Positions 1 to 8,960 are shown, counted from the first letter of the stretch. The stretch: DNA of 64,000 bases from Paludibacteraceae bacterium (GCA_017961765.1 JAGCWQ010000121.1:1-64000); one strand, 5' to 3'. Program-made: numbers and translations. Notes: generated from the letters alone by a model not told the origin.

Positions 1-448
1 ATACAACAAATACAGCGCAAACACCATATGGCAATCGGTATGTGAAATTTCTCAAACACGGCAAGGAGTCACTATAGTAAAGCCATCTCCATGTGACAAT
101 CAATACAAAGAAAAAACCTTCCGCATTATTGAAACACAATGTTGTCATATCATCTACGATCACATCGAACGAAGTATCCGCACCATTCGAATAAAATTTA
201 ATCCAAGTGAGGAGATAAAAGACCAACACTGCCACGATCAAATTATCCAAAACAATGAAGAATCGACGCAAGAAAACGCCGAATGTGAGTGGCTTTGGGT
301 TCTCCTTGGGACCACAAAATAGAATCTTTACACCCCACACAAAACTCTCATCTTCTTTTCCCTTATAGTGTCCGGGAGGAGAAGGCACAAAGGGATTTCG
401 AGGAGGCATATTCCTTGGAGGTTGGTAACTTTTTTTACGCTTCTTCAT
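1..448 (-). CDS. partial membrane protein, truncated by window edge
   Basis: An open frame starts at ATG 448-446 and runs off the left edge without a stop, giving the first 149 residues. It begins MKKRKKSYQPP, is proline- and lysine-rich for about 55 residues, then has a hydrophobic stretch at about residues 60-83 (FFIVLDNLIVAVLVFYLL) and a second near 115-128 (GFFFVLIVTWRWLYY). This looks like a basic cytoplasmic N-terminus followed by membrane helices. The start lies 37 bp after the stop of the upstream LRR gene on the same strand, so the two may be cotranscribed. I do not recognise the family. Confidence 0.6.
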   Translation of the reverse strand, partial: MKKRKKSYQPPRNMPPRNPFVPSPPGHYKGKEDESFVWGVKILFCGPKENPKPLTFGVFLRRFFIVLDNLIVAVLVFYLLTWIKFYSNGADTSFDVIVDDMTTLCFNNAEGFFFVLIVTWRWLYYSDSLPCLRNFTYRLPYGVCAVFVV

Positions 449-485
449 AAATTATACTCATCTATAACTCAGATTTAAGCCAGCA

Positions 486-1691
486 CTACTCTTTTCGTAC
501 CTCCTCCGCTCCCCAAGGCGCTCCCTCCGCATTGCCGGAATAACAGACGACTCCTACCTCTTCAAACGCATCTTTACCAATCTTCGTGACGGAATCGGGC
601 ACCGTGAGCATCTCCATGGCAGGACAAGGGAAGGCATACGCACCTATGAACCTAACGGAATTAGGGATAACCAATTTTTTCAATTCGGCACAGCCCTCAA
701 AAGCAGAATCGGCAATTATCTCACACGACTCGTGAATCTCACAAGTAACCATATTTTCGTCTTTCGCCTTAACCAAGGCAAAATAGGGATTACCCTCGCA
801 TCCCAAATAGAGGGCGTTGTCGAAAGAACTGAAATTCATGTTTTTATCTTCCTCAAAAACTTCGCAACCTAAATTCTCCAGTGATTTTGGTAGGACAACT
901 GAAGTCAGCGAATCACAAAACGCAAACGCATTATCATCAACACAAGAGACCGAATCTGGCACCGTAACTGAAACCAAATTTTTGCAGTCAGAAAAAGCTA
1001 AAAAATCAATGGTTTGAAGCGATTTAGGCAAAGCTATGGAAGTCAAGCCCGAGGAACGGAAAAGTCCATAACTAATCTCTTTAAGGGCATCCGAAAGAAC
1101 CACCGAACGCAATTTAGAACACTCGAAAAACGCAGATTCTCCAATAATAGTGACCGAATCGGGCATCTCGACGGAAACCAGCTCCTTACACCCTAAGAAA
1201 GCAGAAGAGGCTATCAATTCGCACCCCTCCTGAACCCGACAGGAACGAATCTTCTCGTCTCTCGCCTTTATCAAAGCAAAATAGGGATTATAGAGAGTTC
1301 CCAAATAGAGTGCGCCATCATACTCATTGTATTTCAACCGTTCACAATCCTCAAACGCATCGGAAGGAATATCAACGACAGAATCGGGAAGGCGAACGGA
1401 GGTCAAACCCGAGCAACCCTTAAAGAAACCAATACATTTCACTTCATAGACCACCCCATCGCGTTCCACTTTGCTTGGAATCGTAAAAGCCCCCTTCAAC
1501 ATCGAGGGATTGGCACATGAGACAGAAACAAATCCTTCATCGTCATAACAATGATAAGAGAGGCCACCCTCTCTCCAAACATCTTCCTCTGTTTGCGGAA
1601 TCTCCGAATTTGATTTTTTCCCATCTCTATGATTAAACAGATAAACCAGCAGTAGCACCACTGCAAAACATATCAAAAATTCAATATTCAT
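486..1691 (-). CDS. BspA-type leucine-rich repeat protein with N-terminal membrane anchor
   Basis: 401 residues. Residues 1-20 (MNIEFLICFAVVLLLVYLF) form one membrane helix with no lipobox, followed by a charged linker and about eight repeats of the LRR_5/BspA (Treponema pallidum) type, recognised by units such as 'IPDSVTIIGESAFFECSKL'. Such domains usually mediate protein-protein or cell-surface contacts; the partner cannot be read from sequence. The repeat region is itself duplicated: one block around ALYLGTLYNPYFALIKA and another around ALYLGCEGNPYFALVKA have matching 'cell' structure, each followed by a Cys-rich 'EGCELIASSAF / ESCEIIADSAF' repeat. Anchoring by an uncleaved N-terminal helix is less usual than the secreted or lipoprotein forms. 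A promoter box lies at 1806-1813. Confidence 0.85.
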   Translation of the reverse strand: MNIEFLICFAVVLLLVYLFNHRDGKKSNSEIPQTEEDVWREGGLSYHCYDDEGFVSVSCANPSMLKGAFTIPSKVERDGVVYEVKCIGFFKGCSGLTSVRLPDSVVDIPSDAFEDCERLKYNEYDGALYLGTLYNPYFALIKARDEKIRSCRVQEGCELIASSAFLGCKELVSVEMPDSVTIIGESAFFECSKLRSVVLSDALKEISYGLFRSSGLTSIALPKSLQTIDFLAFSDCKNLVSVTVPDSVSCVDDNAFAFCDSLTSVVLPKSLENLGCEVFEEDKNMNFSSFDNALYLGCEGNPYFALVKAKDENMVTCEIHESCEIIADSAFEGCAELKKLVIPNSVRFIGAYAFPCPAMEMLTVPDSVTKIGKDAFEEVGVVCYSGNAEGAPWGAEEVRKE

Positions 1692-1805
1692 AACTCTTAG
1701 TTTTTAAATTCCATCACGCTCTCTTTGCTGTTTTAGGCTCCAAGACCTCCTCATTTGGGTTTCATAGGGGATTTCTCATAAGCCGCAACTATAATCTATT
1801 TCACA

Positions 1806-1813
1806 CAAAAATA
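1806..1813 (-). promoter_or_regulatory. -7 box of LRR gene promoter
   Basis: Minus-strand TATTTTTG matches the Bacteroidota -7 consensus TAnnTTTG, about 115 bp upstream of the LRR start at 1691. It is divergent from the plus-strand box at 1895, so the 1692-1924 gap appears to hold two back-to-back promoters. No clear -33 TTTG is seen, so this is tentative. Confidence 0.35.
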
Positions 1814-1894
1814 ATGGATTTTTCGGGAACTGCAACTAATCATCATCGACAAATCTGATCGACACGAAAAATCCCTCTATTCAAAATTTAATGC

Positions 1895-1902
1895 TATTTT
1901 TG
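1895..1902 (+). promoter_or_regulatory. -7 box upstream of PagL-like gene
   Basis: TATTTTTG matches TAnnTTTG and sits 22 bp before the ATG at 1925, giving a short leader. No good -33 element is visible. Confidence 0.45.
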
Positions 1903-1924
1903 CAGAAGGAAAGCAAATAGATTC

Positions 1925-3109
1925 ATGAAAAGAACAAGACACCTTATCCTTGCCCTCTTGGCAATTCAGTTCGGAAACGTATTCGCCAACGAGATTAAAA
2001 ACGAAGGGGCGGACAGCAAACGTCCTATGTTTGTCTCCCTCAAAGGAGAGTACGGCAAGACCCTAAAGACAAACGACTATTTAGACTTGACAGGCAAAAC
2101 GGGCTACTCCGCCTTGCATGCACGCTACGGCATTTGCCCCAGCAACGATTCTTGGCAGAACAAGGCTTTCAGAATGCCCTACGGCGGCATAGGATTCTCC
2201 ATGATCGAGACGGAAGACAAGGCTTTCGGACACCCCTTCTCCCTCTACCTGTTCCAAGGCGGACGGGTCTGTCCCCTTTTCAGCGCCTTCTCCTTGCACT
2301 ACGAATGCCATCTCGGCTACTCTGCCAACTGGGGACACTACGACCGATATAGGCAACCCGACAACATCACCATCGGCTCCAGCGAGAACATCTATGTGGG
2401 TGGATGTCTCTACCTCAAAGCCGACCTCTCCCGTCATTGGGACATCAACCTGGGTTTCGGAGGATGCCACTTCTCCAACGGCGCCAGCAAAATGCCCAAC
2501 AAAGGCATGAACATAGCCACCCCGTTCTTGGAGGTAGCCTACAAATTCAACGAGGTGCAACGAGTGCCAGACACAGCCAAGGTGACACCGCAGAAAACCA
2601 ACAAAGTAGATCATCAAATCATCGCAATCATCTCCAAGCGACAGAAATACTACGACCAGGAAGCCACAGGGCTCAGCAACCCCAACATCAACCACACCCA
2701 CCGTGTTTACGGTCTTAGCTACGCCCGCCTCTTCGTCGGCAGCTACAAGTTCAAATGGGGGCCGAGTCTCGACCTCATCTACGACGAGAGTTCCAATGCG
2801 CAAGCCGAATGGGAGGAGTGCGCAACCGACGGACGCTACTACGAACACGTGCATTTGGCCTCCCAGAAAGAACGTTTCTCCGCCGGACTCTCCATAAAGG
2901 GGGAAGCCAAGATGCCTTTCTGCACCTACTTCGCCAATCTGGGCTACGACATCATCCACTACAACAAGGATGACACTCGCCTCTACGAAATCCTAGGTGC
3001 GAAATTCGACCTTACGGACAATGTATTCGGCGTGTTCGGCATTCGTGCCACACGTTTCAGCAAAGCCCAATTCCTTTGCTGGAGTCTCGGATATACATTC
3101 AAGAGGTAA
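1925..3109 (+). CDS. PagL-like acyloxyacyl hydrolase, outer membrane
   Basis: 394 residues with a signal peptide (about 1-21, cleavage after VFA). The middle holds the stretch GFGGCHFSNGA followed by MPNKGMN. This matches the His-x-Ser-Asn signature of the PagL/acyloxyacyl hydrolase family, where the His and Ser are the catalytic residues of the lipid A 3-O-deacylase. The rest alternates in the manner of an outer-membrane beta-barrel and ends in GYTFKR with the usual aromatic near the C-terminus. At 394 residues it is much longer than Pseudomonas PagL (about 150 mature residues), as is common for annotated Bacteroidetes members: the C-terminal 200 residues look like a second barrel-like part. 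Inferred role: removal of a lipid A acyl chain or a related esterase activity. The active-site motif is seen; the substrate is inference. Confidence 0.7.
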   Translation: MKRTRHLILALLAIQFGNVFANEIKNEGADSKRPMFVSLKGEYGKTLKTNDYLDLTGKTGYSALHARYGICPSNDSWQNKAFRMPYGGIGFSMIETEDKAFGHPFSLYLFQGGRVCPLFSAFSLHYECHLGYSANWGHYDRYRQPDNITIGSSENIYVGGCLYLKADLSRHWDINLGFGGCHFSNGASKMPNKGMNIATPFLEVAYKFNEVQRVPDTAKVTPQKTNKVDHQIIAIISKRQKYYDQEATGLSNPNINHTHRVYGLSYARLFVGSYKFKWGPSLDLIYDESSNAQAEWEECATDGRYYEHVHLASQKERFSAGLSIKGEAKMPFCTYFANLGYDIIHYNKDDTRLYEILGAKFDLTDNVFGVFGIRATRFSKAQFLCWSLGYTFKR

Positions 3110-3446
3110 AAACGAAAGGGAATAGACTTTCTCACACCACTTTACGCAACCACATCTGTTTTCATATTTCTGGGAACCAGGTTCTTAATAGGACATGGGT
3201 TCTCATTTCTTTTGCACAAAATTCACGATTCAGGAATGCGAAGGGAAGGAAATTTAGGAAGAAGCATAGGCTGAAAGCCTATCCTAATTAGTAACCGACT
3301 GTACCGATAGGTGCTGTCGGTAGGTGGCTGAGACAAAGGGAAAGGCTGGAAGCCTTCGTATCGACAGTATTAAGGGGAGACTCCCAACCAATGGCCTACT
3401 ATCACTTTCAAACAAAAAAACTTCTGGCCCATTTTTCTTCTATGAA

Positions 3447-3490
3447 CACGGATTTCAGTTATACGAGAAAAGTTATATGGGATTTCCGTG
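3447..3490 (+). repeat. intergenic repeat with inverted ends, copy A
   Basis: 44 bp beginning CACGGATTTC and ending GATTTCCGTG, so the ends are near-perfect inverted repeats (8 of 10). The core CAGTTATAC.AGAAAAGTTA recurs, in opposite orientation, at 16267-16308 and, more diverged, at 46103-46142. Similarity to the 16-kb copy extends about 30 bp upstream (TTCTG.C.CATTT.TCTTCTATGA). Confidence 0.6.
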
Positions 3491-3553
3491 AATTGCCCTA
3501 TTGATTGTCACTTTTTTAACCGAGAAGATTCCGCAAGGAAGAGAAAAAAATCG

Positions 3554-3561
3554 TATTTTTG
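3554..3561 (+). promoter_or_regulatory. -7 box of parE promoter
   Basis: TATTTTTG fits TAnnTTTG, 40 bp upstream of the ATG at 3602. Its position supports the 3602 start over the longer reading frame from 3488. Confidence 0.5.
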
Positions 3562-3601
3562 CGAAAGGTGTCCTAAAACAACGGCACCGACCGAAGATTT
3601 T

Positions 3602-5482
3602 ATGGCAGAATTAGATTTGAACATAGAGCAGTCCTCGTCTGTCGAATACGGAGATGACAGCATCAAGCACCTCGAAGGGTTGGAGCATGTCCGCCTACGT
3701 CCCGGTATGTATATCGGAAAACTCGGCGACGGGTCCCACTCCGACGATGGAATTTACGTATTGCTGAAAGAGGTTATCGATAACAGTATCGACGAATTCC
3801 GCATGGGAATCGGCAAGCAAATCGACATCACCTTGGAAGATGGCGCGATCACCGTCAGAGACTATGGGCGAGGCATCCCTTTGGGCAAAGTGACGGAATG
3901 CGTCTCCATCATGAATACGGGAGGAAAGTACGACAACAAAGCGTTCCACAAGTCCGTCGGTCTAAACGGTGTGGGTACAAAAGCGGTGAACGCCCTCTCC
4001 AGCGAATTCAAAGTACAGAGCTTCCGTGACGGAAAGACCAGAATCGCCACATTCGAGAAAGGCATTCTAACCAGCGACACCGACATCATCGACGGAGAAG
4101 GCGTCAACGGAACCATGGTTTATTTCCGACCAGACAACGATCCAAAGTTGTTCGCCAACTATAAATACCGGGAGGAGATCATAGAGACGATGCTCCGAAA
4201 CTACACTTACCTCAACACGGGTCTCAGCATCCTTTTCAACGGGAAGAAATTCTACTCCCGCAACGGTCTGCTCGACCTGCTGAACGAGGCCATGACGGAA
4301 GACGCCCTCTATCCGATCATCCACCTCAAAGGGGAGGACATCGAGATTGCCCTCACCCACTGCAACCAAAATGGCGACGAATACTACTCTTTCGTCAACG
4401 GACAACACACCACACAGGGAGGTACCCATCAAGCCGCCTACAAGGAGGCCATCGGCAAAACCATCAAGGAGTTCTACGACAAGGATATGGAACTTGCCGA
4501 CATCCGTGCCGGACTGGTTGCCGCCATCGCCATCAACGTGGAAGAGCCCGTTTTCGAGAGCCAAACCAAGACCAAACTCGGTTCGAGGGACATGTCTCCT
4601 GAGGGAGGCATCTCCGTCAACAAGTTTGTAAACGACTTCGTCAAGCAGGAGTTGGACAACTACCTGCACAAGCACTCGGACACGGTCGATATTCTCCTCA
4701 AGAAGATCCAAGATGCGGAGAGAGAGAGAAAAGCCATAGCCGGCGTGACAAAAGCAGCACGCGAGCGGGCCAAGAAGGTGAACCTGCTCAACAAGAAACT
4801 CCGCGACTGCCGCGTCCATTACAACGACGTGAAAGGCGACCAACAGGAAGAGTCGGCCATTTTCATCACCGAGGGAGACTCCGCAAGCGGTTCCATCACC
4901 AAAAGCCGCGACGTCAATACGCAAGCCGTATTCTCCCTTCGTGGTAAACCGCTCAACAGCTATACAAAGACCCGTAAAGATGTCTATGAAAACGAGGAGC
5001 TCAGCCTGCTGAAAGCTGCCCTCAACATCGAAGAGGACATGGACGGACTTCGCTACAACAAAGTCATCATCGCGACGGATGCCGATGTGGACGGAATGCA
5101 CATCCGCCTACTGATGCTCACCTTCTTTCTGCTTTACCATCCCGAACTGGTCAAGAAGGGACACGTTTACATCCTGCAGACTCCTCTCTTCCGTGTGAGG
5201 GACAAAAACCAAACCTTCTACTGCTACAACGACGAGGAGCGGGAAAACGCCATCAAGAAAATTGGAGCAAAGGCCGAAATCACCCGATTCAAAGGTTTGG
5301 GAGAGATCTCTCCAGACGAGTTCAAGCACTTCATCGGGAAAGACATCCGGCTCGACCAAGTGACGCTTCGGAAAGAGGACGTTTACATGGGTATGCTGAA
5401 TTTCTATATGGGAAAGAACACGGCGGAAAGGCAAGACTTCATCATCAACAATCTTGTCATAGAAGAAGACGACGTGGATTGA
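3602..5482 (+). CDS. parE: DNA topoisomerase IV subunit B (type IIA, ATPase subunit)
   Basis: 626 residues from ATG 3602. GHKL ATPase domain: [10 protein letters not shown] at 56-65 (catalytic Glu57, Mg-binding Asn61), GRGIPLG near 89-95 and [20 protein letters not shown] domain: TEGDSASGS with Glu424 and DADVDG with Asp493/495/497; RFKGLGE near the C-terminus. The TOPRIM reads EGDSASGS rather than the gyrase form EGDSAGGSA, and a separate gyrB is present at 50 kb, so this is the ParE paralog that decatenates replicated chromosomes with ParC. parC is not adjacent. The longer frame from 3488 adds 38 residues unlike any ParE N-terminus and contains a promoter box, so it was rejected. The length is normal for Bacteroidota. 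Confidence 0.93.
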   Translation: MAELDLNIEQSSSVEYGDDSIKHLEGLEHVRLRPGMYIGKLGDGSHSDDGIYVLLKEVIDNSIDEFRMGIGKQIDITLEDGAITVRDYGRGIPLGKVTECVSIMNTGGKYDNKAFHKSVGLNGVGTKAVNALSSEFKVQSFRDGKTRIATFEKGILTSDTDIIDGEGVNGTMVYFRPDNDPKLFANYKYREEIIETMLRNYTYLNTGLSILFNGKKFYSRNGLLDLLNEAMTEDALYPIIHLKGEDIEIALTHCNQNGDEYYSFVNGQHTTQGGTHQAAYKEAIGKTIKEFYDKDMELADIRAGLVAAIAINVEEPVFESQTKTKLGSRDMSPEGGISVNKFVNDFVKQELDNYLHKHSDTVDILLKKIQDAERERKAIAGVTKAARERAKKVNLLNKKLRDCRVHYNDVKGDQQEESAIFITEGDSASGSITKSRDVNTQAVFSLRGKPLNSYTKTRKDVYENEELSLLKAALNIEEDMDGLRYNKVIIATDADVDGMHIRLLMLTFFLLYHPELVKKGHVYILQTPLFRVRDKNQTFYCYNDEERENAIKKIGAKAEITRFKGLGEISPDEFKHFIGKDIRLDQVTLRKEDVYMGMLNFYMGKNTAERQDFIINNLVIEEDDVD

Positions 5483-5532
5483 TTCTGATAAAAAATAACG
5501 CAAGAGAATAAAGAACGTTCAATTATAAAGAG

Positions 5533-6510
5533 ATGAAAAAAAACATTGCAATCGTAGCGGGCGGAGACCAATCCGAAGTGGAGGTCTCTTTGCGCAGCGC
5601 CGCTGGCATTGAATCCTTTTTCAACAAGGATAAATACAATTTGTATATCGTCACCATCATCGGTAAAGAGTGGAAAGTGCTTTGCGATGGAACACAATAT
5701 GACATTGACAAGAACGACTTCACCTTCATTTGCAAAGGAGAGAAGAAATCGTTCGACTATGCCTACATCACCATCCACGGCATCCCCGGCGAAGATGGCA
5801 AGTTGCAAGGTTACTTCGACCTTATCGGAATGCCCTACTCCTGTTGCGGAGTCTTAGCGGCAGCCCTGACTTTCAACAAGTTCTTCTGCAACCACTACCT
5901 CAAATCGTTCGGCGTGAACATAGCAGAGTCCATCCTCATCCGAAAAGGAGAGAAAGTCGCTCCTGCCGAGGTGATTGCCAAGGTGGGACTTCCTTGCTTC
6001 GTCAAGCCTAACATCGGAGGCAGCAGCTTCGGTGTAACGAAGGTGAAAGAGGAGAGCCAAATCCTTCCTGCCATCGAGACAGCCTTTTCGGAAGGCGACC
6101 AAGTCATTATCGAAAGTTTCATGAAGGGAACGGAAATCACCTGCGGTGTATATAAGACCAAGGCAAAGACCGTCGTATTCCCTATCACCGAGGTGGTAAG
6201 CCAAAACGAGTTTTTCGACTACGATGCCAAATACAATGGACAAGTGCAAGAAATCACGCCTGCCCGGCTCTCCCCTGCCGTGACCGAGAAGGTTCAAGCT
6301 CTGACCTCCCGCATCTACGACATCATCGGGGCGAAAGGCATCATCCGTATCGACTACATCATCACGGAAGGTGACAAAGTCAACCTATTGGAAATCAACA
6401 CGACTCCAGGCATGACTGCCACTAGTTTCATTCCGCAACAGGTTCGTGCGGCTGGACTTGACATAGCAGACGTTTTGTCAGACATCGTAGAAAACAACAT
6501 TAACGGATAA
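5533..6510 (+). CDS. ddl: D-alanine--D-alanine ligase
   Basis: 325 residues, ATP-grasp ligase that joins two D-Ala for peptidoglycan precursors in the cytoplasm. Seen: N-terminal IAIVAGGDQSEVEVSLRSA, the substrate loop ITIHGIPGEDGKLQGYFD, the lysine-bearing CFVKPNIGGSSFGVTKV, and the C-terminal metal-binding LEINTTPGMTATSFIPQQ. Glu15, in the position that holds the N-terminal D-Ala in other Ddl enzymes, is present in the SEVEVS motif. It lies 50 bp after parE and 6 bp before mrp, so the three probably form one operon. Confidence 0.93.
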   Translation: MKKNIAIVAGGDQSEVEVSLRSAAGIESFFNKDKYNLYIVTIIGKEWKVLCDGTQYDIDKNDFTFICKGEKKSFDYAYITIHGIPGEDGKLQGYFDLIGMPYSCCGVLAAALTFNKFFCNHYLKSFGVNIAESILIRKGEKVAPAEVIAKVGLPCFVKPNIGGSSFGVTKVKEESQILPAIETAFSEGDQVIIESFMKGTEITCGVYKTKAKTVVFPITEVVSQNEFFDYDAKYNGQVQEITPARLSPAVTEKVQALTSRIYDIIGAKGIIRIDYIITEGDKVNLLEINTTPGMTATSFIPQQVRAAGLDIADVLSDIVENNING

Positions 6511-6516
6511 GTTATC

Positions 6517-7623
6517 ATGGCATTATATCCCAAATTGATATTAGACGCACTCACGCATGTGCGCTACCCGGGCACTGGGAAGGACATTGTCTCTTCCGAG
6601 ATGGTCGAAGACAACATCCGAATTGATGGGAACAAAGTTTCGTTCGCTCTCGTTTTCGAAAAAGCCAACGATCCCTTTGCCAAATCACTTGTGAAGGCCT
6701 GCGAACAAGCCATACTCACCTATGTCGGTCCGGAAGTGGAGATTAAAGGCAATATTGAAACCCGTTTCAAGAAACCGCTCCCCACACAAGAGGAGAAGCC
6801 GCTCGCCCAAGTCAAGAACATCATTGCCGTTTCATCAGGCAAGGGTGGCGTGGGCAAATCCACCATCTCGTCCAATTTGGCGGTAGCATTGGCACAACAA
6901 GGCTATAAGGTGGGATTGCTGGACGCCGATATCTTCGGTCCGTCCGTACCTAAAATGTTCGGTTTGGAGGATGCCCGTCCCATATTGGAGCCTGTCGGTG
7001 CACGAGAGTTGATACGTCCGGAAGAAAAATACGGGGTGAAGATGCTCTCCATCGGGTTCTTCGTGGATCCTAACAGTGCCGTCCTTTGGCGAGGCGGCAT
7101 GGCGAGCAACGCCCTGAAACAGTTGATCACGGATGCCAACTGGGGCGAGTTGGACTACTTCGTCGTAGATCTTCCTCCCGGCACGAGCGACATCCACCTG
7201 ACCATGGTCCAAACGGTAGGCATCACGGGGGCAATTGTCGTCGGCACCCCGCAAGAGGTAGCTTTGGCCGACGCGCGCAAGGGCATCAACATGTTCATGG
7301 GTGAAAAGGTCAACGTACCTATCTTAGGATTGGTGGAAAACATGGCTTGGTTTACCCCTGCCGAGTTGCCAGAAAACAAATATTATCTCTTCGGAAAAGA
7401 GGGATGCAAAAAATTGGCACAAGAATTGCAGGTGCCACTATTAGGACAAATCCCTATCGTTCAAAGCATTTGCGAAGGCGGTGACGGAGGCGTACCAGTA
7501 GCCTGCAACCCCGAATCGGTGACAGGTGTCGCATTTGCCGAATTGGCAAAGAATGTGGTTGAGCAAGTAGAAATACGCAATTCCACCCTGCCAGAGACGC
7601 AAAAAGTGGAGGTTCGGAAATAG
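6517..7623 (+). CDS. mrp: Mrp/NBP35-family Fe-S carrier ATPase
   Basis: 368 residues. Residues 1-85 form a MIP18 (DUF59) domain; residues 102-350 form the ParA/MinD-like P-loop ATPase with the deviant Walker A GKGGVGKST at 108-116 and the switch motif VVDLPPGTSDIHLT. Family role: binds and delivers [4Fe-4S] clusters to apo-proteins. The CxxC pair that binds the cluster in Mrp/ApbC of other bacteria (after VENM) is not seen here: the corresponding stretch reads VENMAWFTPAELPENKYY, with only single cysteines further on. It is probably a variant lacking that motif rather than a broken gene, since everything else is intact. Confidence 0.9.
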   Translation: MALYPKLILDALTHVRYPGTGKDIVSSEMVEDNIRIDGNKVSFALVFEKANDPFAKSLVKACEQAILTYVGPEVEIKGNIETRFKKPLPTQEEKPLAQVKNIIAVSSGKGGVGKSTISSNLAVALAQQGYKVGLLDADIFGPSVPKMFGLEDARPILEPVGARELIRPEEKYGVKMLSIGFFVDPNSAVLWRGGMASNALKQLITDANWGELDYFVVDLPPGTSDIHLTMVQTVGITGAIVVGTPQEVALADARKGINMFMGEKVNVPILGLVENMAWFTPAELPENKYYLFGKEGCKKLAQELQVPLLGQIPIVQSICEGGDGGVPVACNPESVTGVAFAELAKNVVEQVEIRNSTLPETQKVEVRK

Positions 7624-7672
7624 AATTAGGATTGGATTTTTTATTGTTTAATTATATAATAGGCTTAGTAAT

Positions 7673-8125
7673 ATGAAGTATGTAAAAAACTGGGTGATTT
7701 TCGCCCTAATGGCAATTGTCTCTGTATGTGCAACATCATGTAGTTCAGACAGCAATAACGAGTTGGAAGCTTACAAGAAGGTAAATGAAAAGATTTTCAA
7801 AGAGAACATTGAAGCCTCTTCAAGAAACGGTGTTCCTCAAATCATCGACTACCGTTCCCCCGAGGAGTATGCAGCAGGTCACATTGAAGACGCTGTCAAC
7901 ATTCCTGTAACAGACCGCAACGCTGAAGGCAAGATTAAGGAAGAGTTGAAGAGATTCGAGCAAAGCAGAAACATCTACATTTATGGTTCAAAATCAACGA
8001 ACAACACGTTAGGTTTCTATTTGGCTGGTATCGTATCCAAGGAAGGTTGGGGATTGTCTAAGACATTCCACCTCATCAACGGTATCGAAGGTTGGGAAGA
8101 AGCAGGCTATCCAGTTGTAAAATAA
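7673..8125 (+). CDS. rhodanese-like lipoprotein 1 (catalytic Cys absent)
   Basis: 150 residues. Signal peptide with lipobox ATSC (Cys at about 23), then a rhodanese homology domain: IIDYRSPEEYAAGHIEDAVNIP is the typical entry motif and GIEGWEEAGYPV the typical exit. The active-site loop, normally VxCxxGxRS, reads IYIYGSKSTNNT, so the sulfur-carrying cysteine is missing and sulfurtransferase activity is unlikely. It may bind a ligand or partner at the periplasmic face of a membrane. It is the first of three tandem paralogs, 49 bp after mrp, and is followed by a terminator at 8155. Confidence 0.8.
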   Translation: MKYVKNWVIFALMAIVSVCATSCSSDSNNELEAYKKVNEKIFKENIEASSRNGVPQIIDYRSPEEYAAGHIEDAVNIPVTDRNAEGKIKEELKRFEQSRNIYIYGSKSTNNTLGFYLAGIVSKEGWGLSKTFHLINGIEGWEEAGYPVVK

Positions 8126-8154
8126 TAAGAAGCAACACTATTCTAACAACTATA

Positions 8155-8190
8155 AAAAGTTTGTCGATGCAAATCGGCAAACTTTTATAG
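8155..8190 (+). terminator. rho-independent terminator after rhodanese-like 1
   Basis: Stem AAAAGTTTGTCGAT / ATCGGCAAACTTTT around a 4-base loop, with a T-rich right arm. The same CGAT-loop-ATCGG stem recurs after the other two paralogs. Confidence 0.7.
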
Positions 8191-8289
8191 TTTATGGTAC
8201 CATTTCAACCCTACTGCTGACATTTTGGACTCATCCGCAATGGAGGCAAACAAAACCCACACTAACTAATCAGGCAAGAATCTTGTTTG

Positions 8290-8330
8290 TTTCAAAAAAA
8301 ATCACTTATTTTAAATCAATCTAACAAACT
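8290..8330 (+). repeat. duplicated leader of rhodanese-like 2
   Basis: 41 bp matching 9000-9040 at 39 positions (shared core TTATTTTAAATCAATCTAAC). It lies about 150 bp before the second paralog; the other copy lies before the third. It shows that the upstream region was duplicated together with the gene. The 8126-8479 gap otherwise holds only the terminator at 8155. Confidence 0.75.
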
Positions 8331-8479
8331 TGAATTAACCCGAAGCAAGAAACAAAGGATCTCATTAGTTGGATACTGTCACATTTCTATCCTTATACTA
8401 AACTACAAAACGAAAGATGGAAACTCAGAAATAGCCTTTGCCTCAAGCTTTTATTCTCTAACTCATAACATTTACGAAC

Positions 8480-8944
8480 ATGAAAAAAACAAAAAATCTG
8501 GTTATTCTTGCTCTAATGGCTCTCTTTACTATTGGATTAACCTCTTGTCCAGACCCCAAAGAGGAACCATTGAACTCATACAAGAAAGTCACTGCAGATA
8601 TTTTCCAAAAGAACATCGAGGCTTCCACAAAGAACGGGAGTCCTCAAATCATCGACTATCGTCCCTACGAGGAGTATGCGGCAGGACACATCAAGTATGC
8701 CATCAACATTCCCGTGACAAATTCCAATGCTGAAGAGACCATCAAGGCAGAATTGAGGACCTATAATTTCGATCACAATAGGAACATCTATGTCTATGGA
8801 TCCCAAAAAACGAATAACACGTTAGGCTTCTACTTGGCTGGTATCGTTTCCGGCGAGGGCTGGGGAATGTCCAAAACTTTCGATCTCCTCGGAGGAATAG
8901 AGGCATGGATTCATGCCGGTTATGAAATCGTTAAAGAGGAATAG
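8480..8944 (+). CDS. rhodanese-like lipoprotein 2 (catalytic Cys absent)
   Basis: 154 residues, closely related to the preceding paralog: lipobox LTSC, IIDYRPYEEYAAGHIKYAINIP, then IYVYGSQKTNNTLGFYLAGIVS, and GGIEAWIHAGYEIV at the end. The catalytic-loop cysteine is again replaced (YGSQKTNN). The conservation of NNTLGFYLAGIVS and GWG.SKTF between paralogs 1 and 2 suggests a maintained function other than sulfur transfer. A larger overlapping frame from 8287 in another phase has no family features and was dropped. Confidence 0.8.
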   Translation: MKKTKNLVILALMALFTIGLTSCPDPKEEPLNSYKKVTADIFQKNIEASTKNGSPQIIDYRPYEEYAAGHIKYAINIPVTNSNAEETIKAELRTYNFDHNRNIYVYGSQKTNNTLGFYLAGIVSGEGWGMSKTFDLLGGIEAWIHAGYEIVKEE

Positions 8945-8960
8945 GCCAAAGGGGGAGTCA

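Larger units (their letters stand above)
3110..3601 (+). other. intergenic region before parE
   Basis: No convincing gene. It holds two short imperfect palindromes of the form aggctgaaagcct (near 3268) and aggctggaagcct (near 3343), the inverted-end repeat at 3447-3490, and a promoter box at 3554. The open frame running from 3488 into parE is not taken as coding because the promoter lies inside it. Confidence 0.5.

Noticed and set aside
2081..2959. 292-codon frame antisense to the PagL-like gene
   Set aside because: Shadow frame; the plus strand has signal peptide and active-site motif.
3488..3601. N-terminal extension of parE by 38 codons
   Set aside because: It contains the promoter box at 3554 and has no similarity to ParE; ATG 3602 fits the family start.
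8287..8733. 148-codon frame overlapping rhodanese-like gene 2
   Set aside because: It is in another phase, spans the duplicated leader and has no family features.
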